From NCBI RefSeq assembly GCF_031928785.1, contig NZ_JARQAL010000003.1: 64,000 nt of DNA; one strand, 5' to 3'. Numbering within the stretch: the stretch's first letter is position 1; each line of letters begins with the position of its first letter. Shown here piece after piece: positions 50,572-59,436 of the stretch. The notes beneath the pieces were generated by a model that was not told the DNA's origin, made no database searches, and saw only the letters and a list, made by a program, of their open reading frames with translations. The position numbers and the translations under genes were made by a program. The stretch is from Enterococcus_C asini_A. GTDB lineage: Bacteria; Bacillota; Bacilli; Lactobacillales; Enterococcaceae.

Positions 50572-51903
50572 ATGAAAAAATTTTCAGTAGTAATTGCCGG
50601 TGGTGGGAGTACTTTTACTCCAGGAATCGTTATGATGATGTTAGACAATTTGGATCGTTTTCCGTTGCGGACATTAAAATTGTACGATAATGATGGAGAT
50701 CGCCAAGGAATTCTTGGAGAAGCCTTGGAAATTCTATTAAAAGAACAAGCACCAGAAATCGAATTTCTATATACAACAGACCCTGAAGTTGCTTTTTCTG
50801 ATGTTGATTTTTGTATGGCTCATATTCGTGTAGGAAAATATGCAATGAGAGAAAAAGATGAAAAAGTTCCATTACGACACGGGGTATTCGGTCAAGAAAC
50901 ATGTGGACCGGGTGGCATGGCTTATGGTATGCGTAGTATTACAGGAATGTTAGAGATCATTGACTATATGGAAAAATATTCACCAAACTGTTGGATGCTA
51001 AATTACTCTAATCCGGCGGCAATCGTAGCAGAAGCATGTCGTGTATTAAGACCAGATTCGAAAGTACTAAATATTTGTGATATGCCAGTTGGTACGCTAC
51101 GGAGAATGTCACAGATTGTTGGAAAAACTCCGGAAGAATTGGAAGTTCGTTACTTTGGGCTAAACCACTTTGGGTGGTGGACCAGTGTCAAAGACAAAGA
51201 AGGTCATGAATATCTTGATCAAATCAGGGAGTATGTAGCTGAGCATGGTTATTTAACTCAAATTGAAGTGGACACCCAACATACTGATCCAAGCTGGCAA
51301 GAAACCCATAAAAAAGCGAAAGATCTTTTGGCAGTGGCACCGGAATTTTTACCAAATACTTATTTAAAATATTACTTGTATCCTGATTATGTTTATAATC
51401 ATATGAAGGATCATCCAGAGTATACTCGGGCCAATGAAGTGATGGAAGGGCGAGAAAAAAATGTTTTCGATCACGCTCGTCAAATCATTAAAAATGGTAC
51501 TGCTAAAGGGATCGCCTTTGACATTGATTCCCACGCAACATTCATTGTAGATCTAGCTCGTGCGATTGCCTTTAATACTCATGAACGGATGGTAATGATT
51601 GTAGAAAATAATGGGGCTATCGCTAATTTCCCAGATGATGCAATGGTGGAAGTTCCTTGTATCGTTGGTACAGATGGACCTGAAGCTTTGGCACAAGGCC
51701 AGATTCCAGCATTTCAACAGGCTTTGATGTTCCAGCAAGTTACCGTAGAGAAACTAATGGTAGAAGCATATGTAGAAAAGAGCTATCAAAAGATGTGGCA
51801 GGCTTTAACTTTATCTAAAACAGTCCCTAGTGCTCAAGTAGCAAAAGAATTGCTAGATGATCTTATTATTGAAAACGGGGAATTTTGGCCAGAATTACAT
51901 TAA
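50572..51903 (+). CDS. GH4 family 6-phospho-alpha-glucosidase
   Basis: 443 residues, NAD- and metal-dependent glycosidase. The N-terminal NAD site is SVVIAGGGSTFTPGIV. Metal and active-site motifs are GQETCGPGGMAYGMRSI, MLNYSNPAAIVAEACR, NICDMPVG and FGLNHFGWW. The CDMP sequence marks the alpha-glucosidase branch (GlvA/MalH/SimA) against CebF-type beta enzymes. It would cut the phosphorylated disaccharide delivered by the adjacent PTS to glucose 6-phosphate and an aglycone. It begins 2 bp after the transporter stop. Confidence 0.9.
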   Translation: MKKFSVVIAGGGSTFTPGIVMMMLDNLDRFPLRTLKLYDNDGDRQGILGEALEILLKEQAPEIEFLYTTDPEVAFSDVDFCMAHIRVGKYAMREKDEKVPLRHGVFGQETCGPGGMAYGMRSITGMLEIIDYMEKYSPNCWMLNYSNPAAIVAEACRVLRPDSKVLNICDMPVGTLRRMSQIVGKTPEELEVRYFGLNHFGWWTSVKDKEGHEYLDQIREYVAEHGYLTQIEVDTQHTDPSWQETHKKAKDLLAVAPEFLPNTYLKYYLYPDYVYNHMKDHPEYTRANEVMEGREKNVFDHARQIIKNGTAKGIAFDIDSHATFIVDLARAIAFNTHERMVMIVENNGAIANFPDDAMVEVPCIVGTDGPEALAQGQIPAFQQALMFQQVTVEKLMVEAYVEKSYQKMWQALTLSKTVPSAQVAKELLDDLIIENGEFWPELH

Positions 51904-51910
51904 TACATGA

Positions 51911-51959
51911 GGGATATGACAATAGTTGATATTAAGACTATTGTCAATATCCCTTTTTT
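51911..51959 (+). terminator. intra-operon terminator between GH4 and 6PGDH genes
   Basis: GGGATATGACAATAG (51911-51925) pairs with CTATTGTCAATATCCC (51938-51953) with one bulged base, followed by six T. It lies just before the ribosome binding site of the next gene, so it could lower or condition expression of the last two genes. Confidence 0.85.
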
Positions 51960-51981
51960 AAAGAAATTAGGAGGAACAGTT

Positions 51982-52881
51982 GTGGAAATTTCGATGATTG
52001 GTTTAGGAAAAATGGGAATGGGAGTCGCTGAAAATTTATTGAATCATCAATACAAAGTTAACGGCTTCGATATTAATTCAAATTTGGGAGAGAAATTAAC
52101 TGAATTAGGCGGCATTTTTTATTCGAATATTGATAGTCTTTTAGCTGATAAAGCACAGCAAAAAATTATTTGGCTCATGTTGCCAGCAGGTGATTTAACA
52201 AACAATATGATCAAGTTAGTGGTCGAAAAAATGAGTAAAAATGATATTTTGATTGATGCTGGAAATTCACACTATCAAGATAGTTTAAACAATGCTGAAA
52301 TTTGTCAGGAAAAAGGAATCAATTTTCTTGATGTTGGGACATCTGGGGGCGTAGCAGGTGCTAGAAATGGAGCTTGTATGATGGTTGGTGGTTCAAGGCA
52401 GATTTTTGAACAATTACAACATGTTTTTGAAGACCTTTGCGTGGATAAAGGAGTTATCTATACAGGTGAAAATGGCAGTGGTCATTATCTGAAAATGGTT
52501 CATAACGGCATTGAATATGGGATGATGCAATCAATTGGGGAGGGATTTAATTTACTCCATCATAGTCCATATGAATATGAATTAGCTGAAGTATCACAGG
52601 TTTTTAATCATGGTTCAGTCATTCGTTCTTGGTTAATGGAATTAATGGAAAATATTTATCGTGAAAAGATTGATTTTAATGAAATTGCTGGAATAATTCC
52701 TTCTTCTGGTGAAGGGAAATGGACAGTAGAGGAAGCATTACGCTTAAAAGTAAATTTACCAGTGATTTCCCAAGCTCTTATGACAAGATTTGCTTCAGAA
52801 GATTGTGATAAAATGGGAGAAAAGCTTGTGGCGTTATTGCGCAATCAATTCGGCGGACACGCCTTTATAAAGGATGAATAA
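51982..52881 (+). CDS. 6-phosphogluconate dehydrogenase (decarboxylating), short NAD-type
   Basis: 299 residues from GTG 51982, 7 bp after AGGAGG; the frame is open upstream but runs into the terminator hairpin. Rossmann motif MIGLGKMGMGVAENLL; substrate motifs DAGNSHYQDS, DVGTSGGVAGARNGACMMVGG, catalytic Lys in GHYLKMVHNGIEYGMMQ. This ~300-residue form (YqeC/GndA type) is usually NAD-dependent and used in gluconate breakdown, unlike the ~470-residue NADP enzyme of the pentose pathway. It converts 6-phosphogluconate to ribulose 5-phosphate. Confidence 0.88.
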   Translation: MEISMIGLGKMGMGVAENLLNHQYKVNGFDINSNLGEKLTELGGIFYSNIDSLLADKAQQKIIWLMLPAGDLTNNMIKLVVEKMSKNDILIDAGNSHYQDSLNNAEICQEKGINFLDVGTSGGVAGARNGACMMVGGSRQIFEQLQHVFEDLCVDKGVIYTGENGSGHYLKMVHNGIEYGMMQSIGEGFNLLHHSPYEYELAEVSQVFNHGSVIRSWLMELMENIYREKIDFNEIAGIIPSSGEGKWTVEEALRLKVNLPVISQALMTRFASEDCDKMGEKLVALLRNQFGGHAFIKDE

Positions 52882-52883
52882 TT

Positions 52884-54263
52884 TTGACGGTATTTTTAGG
52901 AATAGACGTAGGGACCACTGCCATTAAATTTGGTGTAATTAAAGAAAACGAGCTGCTGTATACTAGTGAATTTCCTTTGAAAACGTATGGGGATGACAGA
53001 ATCAAATATCAAAACCGTTCTGAAATCCTGCAAGCATTAAAAGAAGGCATTTTGCAGATACCGATTCAGCTTAGAAAAGCTATTACTAAAATGAGTTTTA
53101 GTGTAGCGATGCACAGCTTAATGCCAATGGATAACAGCAATCAGGTTTTCTTGTGGTCTGACCTGCAGGCAGCACAAGTAATTCAACGATTTAAAGAGAC
53201 GCCGTTAGCTTCAAAATTTTACGAAATTTCGGGTACTCCGATTCACGCCATGTCTTCTTTTGCTAAGTTGTTGTATTTTCATCGGGAAAAAGACTATGCT
53301 AAAAAGATGCAATGGTATGGAATCAAGGAATTAGTGATGAATTATTTTACTGGACACTATGTCATTGATTATGCCACGGCCTCTGCCACCGGACTGTTTG
53401 ATTTAAAGAAAAAGCAATGGAGTCAAGAAATTTTGGAATACCTAGGTATTAATCAGGAGCAGTTGGCACGATTAGTTGATACCGATGAATCTTTTGCAAT
53501 GTTACCTGCTATGCGAAACTTATTTGATTTTGGACAATCAATTCAAGTCGTTGCTGGAGCTAGCGATGGGACACTAGCAGCTTATGCAAGTTATTACGCC
53601 ACCGGTCGGGCTGCAAGTTTAACAATTGGAACCAGTGGAGCAGTCCGTAAAGTCTCAAATGAAATTCAATTAGATTCACTTAAACAGAATTTCTGTTATT
53701 ATTTAAAAAATAATCTATGGGTTAAAGGCGCACCTTCAAATAATGGTGGGGTGGTATTGGCTTGGGCAGCAGAAAACTTAGGAAAAAATCCCGCAACTTT
53801 TTACGAGAGTCTTCCTAAGCTTCTTGAAAAAACACCTTTAGGCTCAAAAGGATTGCGCTTTTTTCCCTATTTAAATGGTGAGCGCGCACCATATTGGAGC
53901 AACGAGATTAAAGGCGGTTTTCATGATTTGACGCTGCAACACTCAAGAGAAGACATGATTCGTAGCGTAGTAGAAGGAATGTTACTGAATATGCGTCAAT
54001 TAGTTGAGTTGGTAGCTTTAGGTGAGGAATTATCTGTCAGTGGAGGTTTCTTCCAAACGGCTGTGTTAGGTCAGTTAGCAGCAGATATTTTCGGGTCAAC
54101 TTGCTTTTATGCACCGCAAAATGAACCGATTTTTGGTTTGTATTATTTATTGGAACAGCCGGAATTGGTTATTGAAAAGCCACAGCAAGTCTTTGTACCA
54201 CAGTTATCAAGTAGTCATGAATATGAGCAGTTGGCGCAAAATTACTTCTCGGTAAATTCTTGA
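52884..54263 (+). CDS. FGGY-family carbohydrate kinase, probable gluconate kinase
   Basis: 459 residues from TTG 52884, 2 bp after the previous stop, with AAGGATGA upstream. FGGY fold: FLGIDVGTTAIKFGVI, MHSLMPMD, ATASATGLFDLKKKQWS, GASDGTLAAYASYY, SLTIGTSGAVRKV, GERAPYWSNEIKGGF and EELSVSGGFFQTAVLGQLAAD. The branch looks like gluconate/xylulose kinases. The neighbouring 6-phosphogluconate dehydrogenase makes gluconate the best guess. No terminator with a clear T-run is seen after it. Confidence 0.82.
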   Translation: MTVFLGIDVGTTAIKFGVIKENELLYTSEFPLKTYGDDRIKYQNRSEILQALKEGILQIPIQLRKAITKMSFSVAMHSLMPMDNSNQVFLWSDLQAAQVIQRFKETPLASKFYEISGTPIHAMSSFAKLLYFHREKDYAKKMQWYGIKELVMNYFTGHYVIDYATASATGLFDLKKKQWSQEILEYLGINQEQLARLVDTDESFAMLPAMRNLFDFGQSIQVVAGASDGTLAAYASYYATGRAASLTIGTSGAVRKVSNEIQLDSLKQNFCYYLKNNLWVKGAPSNNGGVVLAWAAENLGKNPATFYESLPKLLEKTPLGSKGLRFFPYLNGERAPYWSNEIKGGFHDLTLQHSREDMIRSVVEGMLLNMRQLVELVALGEELSVSGGFFQTAVLGQLAADIFGSTCFYAPQNEPIFGLYYLLEQPELVIEKPQQVFVPQLSSSHEYEQLAQNYFSVNS

Positions 54264-54361
54264 ACGATGTATTCTGGAAGTAATCCCCCAATGCGGAAAA
54301 AAACAGCTTGGTGAAATAGCTGCGGTCTTAAAATAGGAAAGTTCTCTAGTGGAAAAATTTG

Positions 54362-54370
54362 TGTTAGAAT
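54362..54370 (+). promoter_or_regulatory. hemW promoter (extended -10)
   Basis: TGTTAGAAT, 35 bp upstream of ATG 54405. Confidence 0.45.
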
Positions 54371-54404
54371 ACCCCATGACACTAATCTTAGAAAGAGGTC
54401 TATT

Positions 54405-55559
54405 ATGACACAATCCACTTCCGCCTACATCCACATCCCTTTTTGCCGCCATCTGTGCTACTATTGCGATTTCAATAAGGTCTACCTAGAGGGGCAACCG
54501 GTGGACGACTATATCGAAATGCTATTACGAGAAATGGAGCTATCTTTAGCACTTCAACCCATTACTGCTGCGCCAACTCTTTACATCGGTGGGGGCACGC
54601 CTACTGTTTTAACGGAGAAACAGTTGGATTTCTTACTAGGTGGGATTAATCAGCTTTTTCCGATGGAGACAGTGGAAGAGTTTACCATTGAAGCGAATCC
54701 GGGAGATTTGACGAAAGAAAAGTTGCAAGTCATGAAAGATCATGGCATTGATCGTTTATCCATGGGAGTACAGACCTTTGATGATAAATTATTAAAGAAA
54801 ATAGGCCGTAGACATACCGCGGCAGATGTCTATGATTCTATGAAATTATTGGAACAAACAGGTTTTGATAATGTATCCATTGATTTGATATACGCGTTGC
54901 CGGGCCAAAGTTTGGCTAGTTTTCGCGATACCTTAAAACGGGCTTTGGAACTGGATTTGCCTCATTATTCTCTGTATTCCTTGATTTTGGAAAATAAAAC
55001 CATGTTTATGAATTGGGTGCGCCAAGGAAAGCTAACTTTACCGGATCAAGAAGAAGAAGCATTGATGTTTGAAGAAACTATTAAAGCCATGGAAACAGGC
55101 GGGCTTCATCAATACGAGATCAGTAATTTTGCTAAATCTGGAAAAGAGTCCAAACACAATAAAATTTACTGGCATAACGAACACTATTTTGGTTTTGGAG
55201 CGGGAGCGAGCGGTTACTTAGGAAAAGAACGCTACAAAAACTTTGGTCCGATCCAACATTACTTAGAACCTTTGCGTCACAATCAGCTGCCGGTTTATGA
55301 ACGAGAAACGCTAACGCAAAACAACCAGATGGAAGAAGAAATGTTTTTAGGTTTGCGCTTAAAAGAAGGGGTTTCCCAAAGACATTTTGCAGAAAAATTT
55401 GGGATTTCATTAGCAGAAGTCTACGGTTCAGTGGTGCAAGAATTGCTTAACAAAGGTTGGTTGGAACAAATCGGCGAACGTCTGCGTTTATCCAAAACGG
55501 GACTAGCCATTGGCAATGAAATATTTGAACGCTTTTTATTGGAAGAAGACGCCGAATAG
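54405..55559 (+). CDS. hemW: radical SAM heme chaperone HemW
   Basis: 384 residues. The radical-SAM cluster motif is FCRHLCYYCDFNK (Cys-x3-Cys-x2-Cys), followed by LYIGGGTPTVL and EANPGDL. YEISNFAKSGKESKHNKIYW and the C-terminal winged region fit HemW (older name HemN-like coproporphyrinogen oxidase). HemW proteins have an extra nearby aromatic/Cys pattern, and HemN needs a second SAM region that is not evident. It sits just upstream of hrcA, as in related genera. Confidence 0.93.
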   Translation: MTQSTSAYIHIPFCRHLCYYCDFNKVYLEGQPVDDYIEMLLREMELSLALQPITAAPTLYIGGGTPTVLTEKQLDFLLGGINQLFPMETVEEFTIEANPGDLTKEKLQVMKDHGIDRLSMGVQTFDDKLLKKIGRRHTAADVYDSMKLLEQTGFDNVSIDLIYALPGQSLASFRDTLKRALELDLPHYSLYSLILENKTMFMNWVRQGKLTLPDQEEEALMFEETIKAMETGGLHQYEISNFAKSGKESKHNKIYWHNEHYFGFGAGASGYLGKERYKNFGPIQHYLEPLRHNQLPVYERETLTQNNQMEEEMFLGLRLKEGVSQRHFAEKFGISLAEVYGSVVQELLNKGWLEQIGERLRLSKTGLAIGNEIFERFLLEEDAE

Positions 55560-55608
55560 GTAGTCTTCTTTTATTGTTTCTTTTATTGTTTAAGATGTCT
55601 TAAGAAAA

Positions 55609-55717
55609 TTAGCACTCTCGTTAAACAAGTGCTAAAAACAGAAGGATAATCCTTGACATATAGAGGGAATATGATATATTTATAATCGTGTTAGCACTTA
55701 ACGATAAGGAGTGCTAA
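55609..55717 (+). promoter_or_regulatory. hrcA-grpE-dnaK promoter with two CIRCE elements
   Basis: CIRCE 1 (55609-55635): TTAGCACTC-N9-AAGTGCTAA. Promoter: TTGACA (55653-55658), 16 bp, TATATT (55675-55680) with an extended TGA. CIRCE 2 (55691-55717): TTAGCACTT-N9-GAGTGCTAA. Each box has one mismatch from the consensus. They flank the promoter, so HrcA can bind on both sides. Confidence 0.95.
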
Positions 55718-55732
55718 CAAGGGGTGAATGAA

Positions 55733-56776
55733 ATGTTGACAGCAAGGCAACAAAGTATTCTACGTCTCATCATCCAGAATTTTACCCAGACTGGATTACC
55801 GGTGGGTTCAAAGAAATTGATGGAAGAAGGAATCGATGTCAGTTCCGCCACAATTCGGAATGAAATGAAAGTCCTAGAAGATTACGGACTTTTGCAAAAG
55901 ACTCATTCTTCTTCGGGACGAGTCCCTTCATTATTGGGATATCGTTACTATGTCGATCATCTTTTGCAACCAAGCCGGGTCAATAAGAAAGAGATTCAAA
56001 CCATCCGCCGTTCTTTTCAAGGTGAGTTTCATGAAATTAATGAGATCATGAAACAATCGGTGGACATTCTTTCCAATTTGACGAGTTATACCGCATTGTC
56101 TCTGGGACCGGATGTGAAAGATAGACGTCTGACTGGTTTTCGAATCGTTCCTTTAAACAATCGTCAAGTAGTTGCCATTCTGGTGACGGACAAGGAAAAT
56201 GTGGAAAGTCAAGTTTTTGAAATTCCACCCACAGTTTCTGGTTCAGATTTAGAAAAAGTGGTCCGGATCATCAATGACAAACTAGTAGGCGAGCCGTTAA
56301 CGATTGTTTATCAAAAACTGCATACGGAAATGCCTTTGTTTTTGCAAAAGTACTTTTTAACGCCTGATGGCATCTTGACTTTACTGGATACCATGTTAGG
56401 CCGAGCTTTTGAAGAAAAGGTTTTTGTAGGGGGCCGCATGAATTTTGTGGACTTTGAACCTACTCAAGACGTAAGCCAGTTTAAATTGATGTACACGTTA
56501 ATGAAGGATCCAGAAGAACTGACTCAACTCTTAGTTCCCTTGGATCAAGGTATTCAAATCCGTATTGGAGATGAATTGGGCAATGAGCTCTTTGCCAATA
56601 TGAGCTTAATCCAAGCATCCTATGAGATTGATGGACATGGGACAGGGACCATCGCGTTATTGGGACCAACGAATATGCAGTATTCCCGTCTGTTCGGTCT
56701 AGTCGACGCCTTTCGCCATGAATTAGCGGGAAAAGTCGCCGATTATTACAAGTCTTTGGATGATTCCAACGACTAG
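55733..56776 (+). CDS. hrcA: heat-inducible transcription repressor HrcA
   Basis: 347 residues from ATG 55733; a GTG at 55724 lies within the GGGGTGA ribosome binding site. The N-terminal winged helix has LTARQQSILRLIIQNFTQTGLPVGSKKLMEEG and SATIRNEMKVLEDYGLLQKTHSSSGRVPS. The C-terminal GAF-like domain has the normal length. HrcA binds CIRCE with help from GroEL. Confidence 0.96.
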   Translation: MLTARQQSILRLIIQNFTQTGLPVGSKKLMEEGIDVSSATIRNEMKVLEDYGLLQKTHSSSGRVPSLLGYRYYVDHLLQPSRVNKKEIQTIRRSFQGEFHEINEIMKQSVDILSNLTSYTALSLGPDVKDRRLTGFRIVPLNNRQVVAILVTDKENVESQVFEIPPTVSGSDLEKVVRIINDKLVGEPLTIVYQKLHTEMPLFLQKYFLTPDGILTLLDTMLGRAFEEKVFVGGRMNFVDFEPTQDVSQFKLMYTLMKDPEELTQLLVPLDQGIQIRIGDELGNELFANMSLIQASYEIDGHGTGTIALLGPTNMQYSRLFGLVDAFRHELAGKVADYYKSLDDSND

Positions 56777-56811
56777 CTATAAAATGATTGATAAAGAAGG
56801 GAAGTTAAGAC

Positions 56812-57348
56812 GTGTCTGAAAAAGATGAGTTCACAGAAGAAGTGGAAGAATTAAAAGATTTAGAAGACGCAGCCGAAAATGCGACAGAAGAAATCTCAGA
56901 AGTGGAAAAATTAACTGCTGAACGAGACGGCTTTGAAGATCAATTTTTACGAGCCCGGGCAGAGATTGCCAATATTACCAACCGCAATCGCAATGAACGG
57001 GAGCAACTACAAAAATATCGTTCTCAAGATTTAGCCAAAAAACTTCTGCCTTCCATTGATAACTTGGAACGAGCATTGCAAACAGAAGTTCAAGATGAAC
57101 AAGGAGCAAGCTTGAAAAAAGGCGTGGAAATGGTTTTAGAAAGTTTATTAGTCGCTTTAAAAGAGGAAGGAGTCGAAGAAATTCCTGCAGCTAAAGGGGA
57201 TGTCTATGATCCAAACCTTCACCATGGTGTGCAAGTTATTCCGGCAACGGAAGAACAACCTGCCGACACCATTGTGGAAGTCTTCCAAAAAGGCTATCGT
57301 CTTCATGACCGTATTTTGCGGCCAGCCATGGTAATCGTGGCACAATAA
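56812..57348 (+). CDS. grpE: nucleotide exchange factor GrpE
   Basis: 178 residues from GTG 56812, after GAAGGGAAG. An acidic N-terminal tail (EEVEELKDLEDAAENATEEI) leads to the long coiled coil and the beta domain with HHGVQVIP and FQKGYRLHDRILRPAMVIVAQ. GrpE drives ADP release from DnaK. Confidence 0.96.
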   Translation: MSEKDEFTEEVEELKDLEDAAENATEEISEVEKLTAERDGFEDQFLRARAEIANITNRNRNEREQLQKYRSQDLAKKLLPSIDNLERALQTEVQDEQGASLKKGVEMVLESLLVALKEEGVEEIPAAKGDVYDPNLHHGVQVIPATEEQPADTIVEVFQKGYRLHDRILRPAMVIVAQ

Positions 57349-57405
57349 GTAGCAGTTTCAAGTAATGAAATTACTTTACATTTAAATTTAAAGGAGCGTT
57401 TTATT

Positions 57406-59238
57406 ATGAGCAAAATTATCGGTATCGACCTCGGAACAACCAACTCTGCAGTAGCAGTCTTAGAAGGTGGCGAAGCAAAAATCATCGCTAACCCAGAAGG
57501 TAACCGCACTACGCCTTCCGTTGTTTCTTTTAAAAATGGTGAAATTCAAGTAGGGGAAGTTGCAAAGCGCCAAGCAGTAACTAACCCTAATACAGTAGCT
57601 TCTATCAAACGTCACATGGGTGAAGCTGGCTACAAGGTGGATGTGGAAGGCAAATCTTACACACCACAAGAAATCTCTGCTATGATCTTACAATACTTAA
57701 AAGGTTTTGCAGAAGATTATCTAGGAGAACCAGTTGACAAAGCTGTTATCACAGTACCTGCTTACTTTAACGATGCCCAACGTCAAGCAACCAAAGATGC
57801 GGGTAAAATCGCGGGCTTAGAAGTTGAACGGATTGTCAATGAACCAACTGCCGCAGCTTTGGCTTATGGTATGGACAAAACAGATAAAGACGAAAAAATC
57901 TTAGTCTTTGACCTTGGTGGTGGTACTTTCGACGTTTCCATCCTTGAATTAGGGGACGGTGTCTTCGATGTATTATCAACTGCTGGTGATAACCACCTAG
58001 GTGGGGATGACTTTGATAACAAGATCATCGACTACATGGTAGCTGAATTTAAAAAAGACAATGGCATTGACTTGTCCAACGATAAAATGGCGTTGCAACG
58101 TTTGAAAGACGCTGCTGAAAAAGCGAAAAAAGACTTGTCTGGCGTAACCAGCACTCAAATTAGCTTACCATTTATCACAGCTGGTGAAGCAGGACCATTG
58201 CACTTGGAAATGACATTGACTCGTGCGAAATTTGATGAATTAACTGCTGACTTAGTTGAACGGACTAAAATTCCAGTACGTCAAGCATTGAAAGATGCTG
58301 GCTTGAATCAATCTGAAATCGACGAAGTAATTTTAGTCGGTGGTTCTACACGGATTCCATCCGTTGTGGAAGCTGTCCGCAAAGAAACAAATAAAGAACC
58401 AAACAAATCCGTAAACCCTGATGAAGTTGTAGCTATGGGTGCTGCAATCCAAGGTGGGGTTATCACGGGTGATGTGAAAGATGTGGTCTTACTTGATGTA
58501 ACCCCATTGTCACTAGGGATTGAAACTATGGGTGCGGTCTTCACCAAATTAATCGACCGTAACACAACAATTCCAACTTCTAAATCTCAAGTATTCTCTA
58601 CTGCGGCAGATAATCAACCAGCTGTAGATATTCACGTATTACAAGGGGAACGTCCAATGGCTGCAGACAACAAAACACTTGGTCGCTTCCAATTAACGGA
58701 TATTCCACCAGCTCCTCGGGGGATTCCTCAAATCGAAGTTACCTTCGATATTGATAAAAACGGGATTGTAAATGTTTCAGCTAAAGATTTAGGTACTCAA
58801 AAAGAACAAAAGATTACCATCAAATCTTCTTCAGGCCTTTCTGACGATGAAATCGAACGCATGGTAAAAGATGCAGAAGCCAATGCGGATGCCGATAAAC
58901 AACGGAAAGAAGAAGCGGATCTACGTAATGATGTTGATGCTTTGTTATTCACTGTTGACAAAACTTTGAAAGAATTAGAAGGCAAAGTGGATGCTGATGA
59001 AGTGAAGAAAGCTGAAGATGCCAGAGATGAGTTGAAAGCTGCTGTTGAAGCCAACAACTTGGAAGAAATGAAGACTAAACGGGATGCTTTGAATGAAATT
59101 GTTCAAAACTTAACGGTGAAACTTTATGAACAAGCAGCTCAACAACAAGCTCAAGAAAATCCTGAAGCAGAACAACAAGCACAAGGCGGGGCTGATGATG
59201 TAGTCGATGCTGATTTTGAAGAAGTCGACGACAAATAA
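57406..59238 (+). CDS. dnaK: molecular chaperone DnaK (Hsp70)
   Basis: 610 residues. ATPase domain with IGIDLGTTNSAVAVLEGGEAKII, VPAYFNDAQRQATKDAGKIAGLEVERIVNEPTAAALAYG and LVFDLGGGTFDVS; substrate domain with DVTPLSLGIETMGG-like sequence and an alpha-helical lid. The C-terminal tail is Gln/Glu/Ala-rich, ending DADFEEVDDK. The gene is followed by a terminator, so dnaJ is expressed separately. Confidence 0.98.
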   Translation: MSKIIGIDLGTTNSAVAVLEGGEAKIIANPEGNRTTPSVVSFKNGEIQVGEVAKRQAVTNPNTVASIKRHMGEAGYKVDVEGKSYTPQEISAMILQYLKGFAEDYLGEPVDKAVITVPAYFNDAQRQATKDAGKIAGLEVERIVNEPTAAALAYGMDKTDKDEKILVFDLGGGTFDVSILELGDGVFDVLSTAGDNHLGGDDFDNKIIDYMVAEFKKDNGIDLSNDKMALQRLKDAAEKAKKDLSGVTSTQISLPFITAGEAGPLHLEMTLTRAKFDELTADLVERTKIPVRQALKDAGLNQSEIDEVILVGGSTRIPSVVEAVRKETNKEPNKSVNPDEVVAMGAAIQGGVITGDVKDVVLLDVTPLSLGIETMGAVFTKLIDRNTTIPTSKSQVFSTAADNQPAVDIHVLQGERPMAADNKTLGRFQLTDIPPAPRGIPQIEVTFDIDKNGIVNVSAKDLGTQKEQKITIKSSSGLSDDEIERMVKDAEANADADKQRKEEADLRNDVDALLFTVDKTLKELEGKVDADEVKKAEDARDELKAAVEANNLEEMKTKRDALNEIVQNLTVKLYEQAAQQQAQENPEAEQQAQGGADDVVDADFEEVDDK

Positions 59239-59275
59239 GTTTTAAAGAAGCGATAAAATATGGCTTAGGCCACGG

Positions 59276-59307
59276 ACAGCCAAAGTGATTAACTTTGGCT
59301 GTTTTTT
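59276..59307 (+). terminator. dnaK terminator
   Basis: ACAGCCAAAGT (59276-59286) pairs perfectly with ACTTTGGCTGT (59292-59302), loop GATTA, then T-run. Confidence 0.93.
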
Positions 59308-59368
59308 CCCAATTAGCACCATTTTCTTTAGCATTTTTCGAAAGATGCTACTGCTTATTCATAAGATA

Positions 59369-59377
59369 TGGTAAAAT
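59369..59377 (+). promoter_or_regulatory. dnaJ promoter (extended -10)
   Basis: TGGTAAAAT, 60 bp before ATG 59437. No CIRCE or CtsR box is seen near it. Confidence 0.5.
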
Positions 59378-59436
59378 AGCCAAAGCATAATGGTCTAACT
59401 GGGTTTAGTTAGCTTTTTGAAGTAGGAGGAAAGCCA

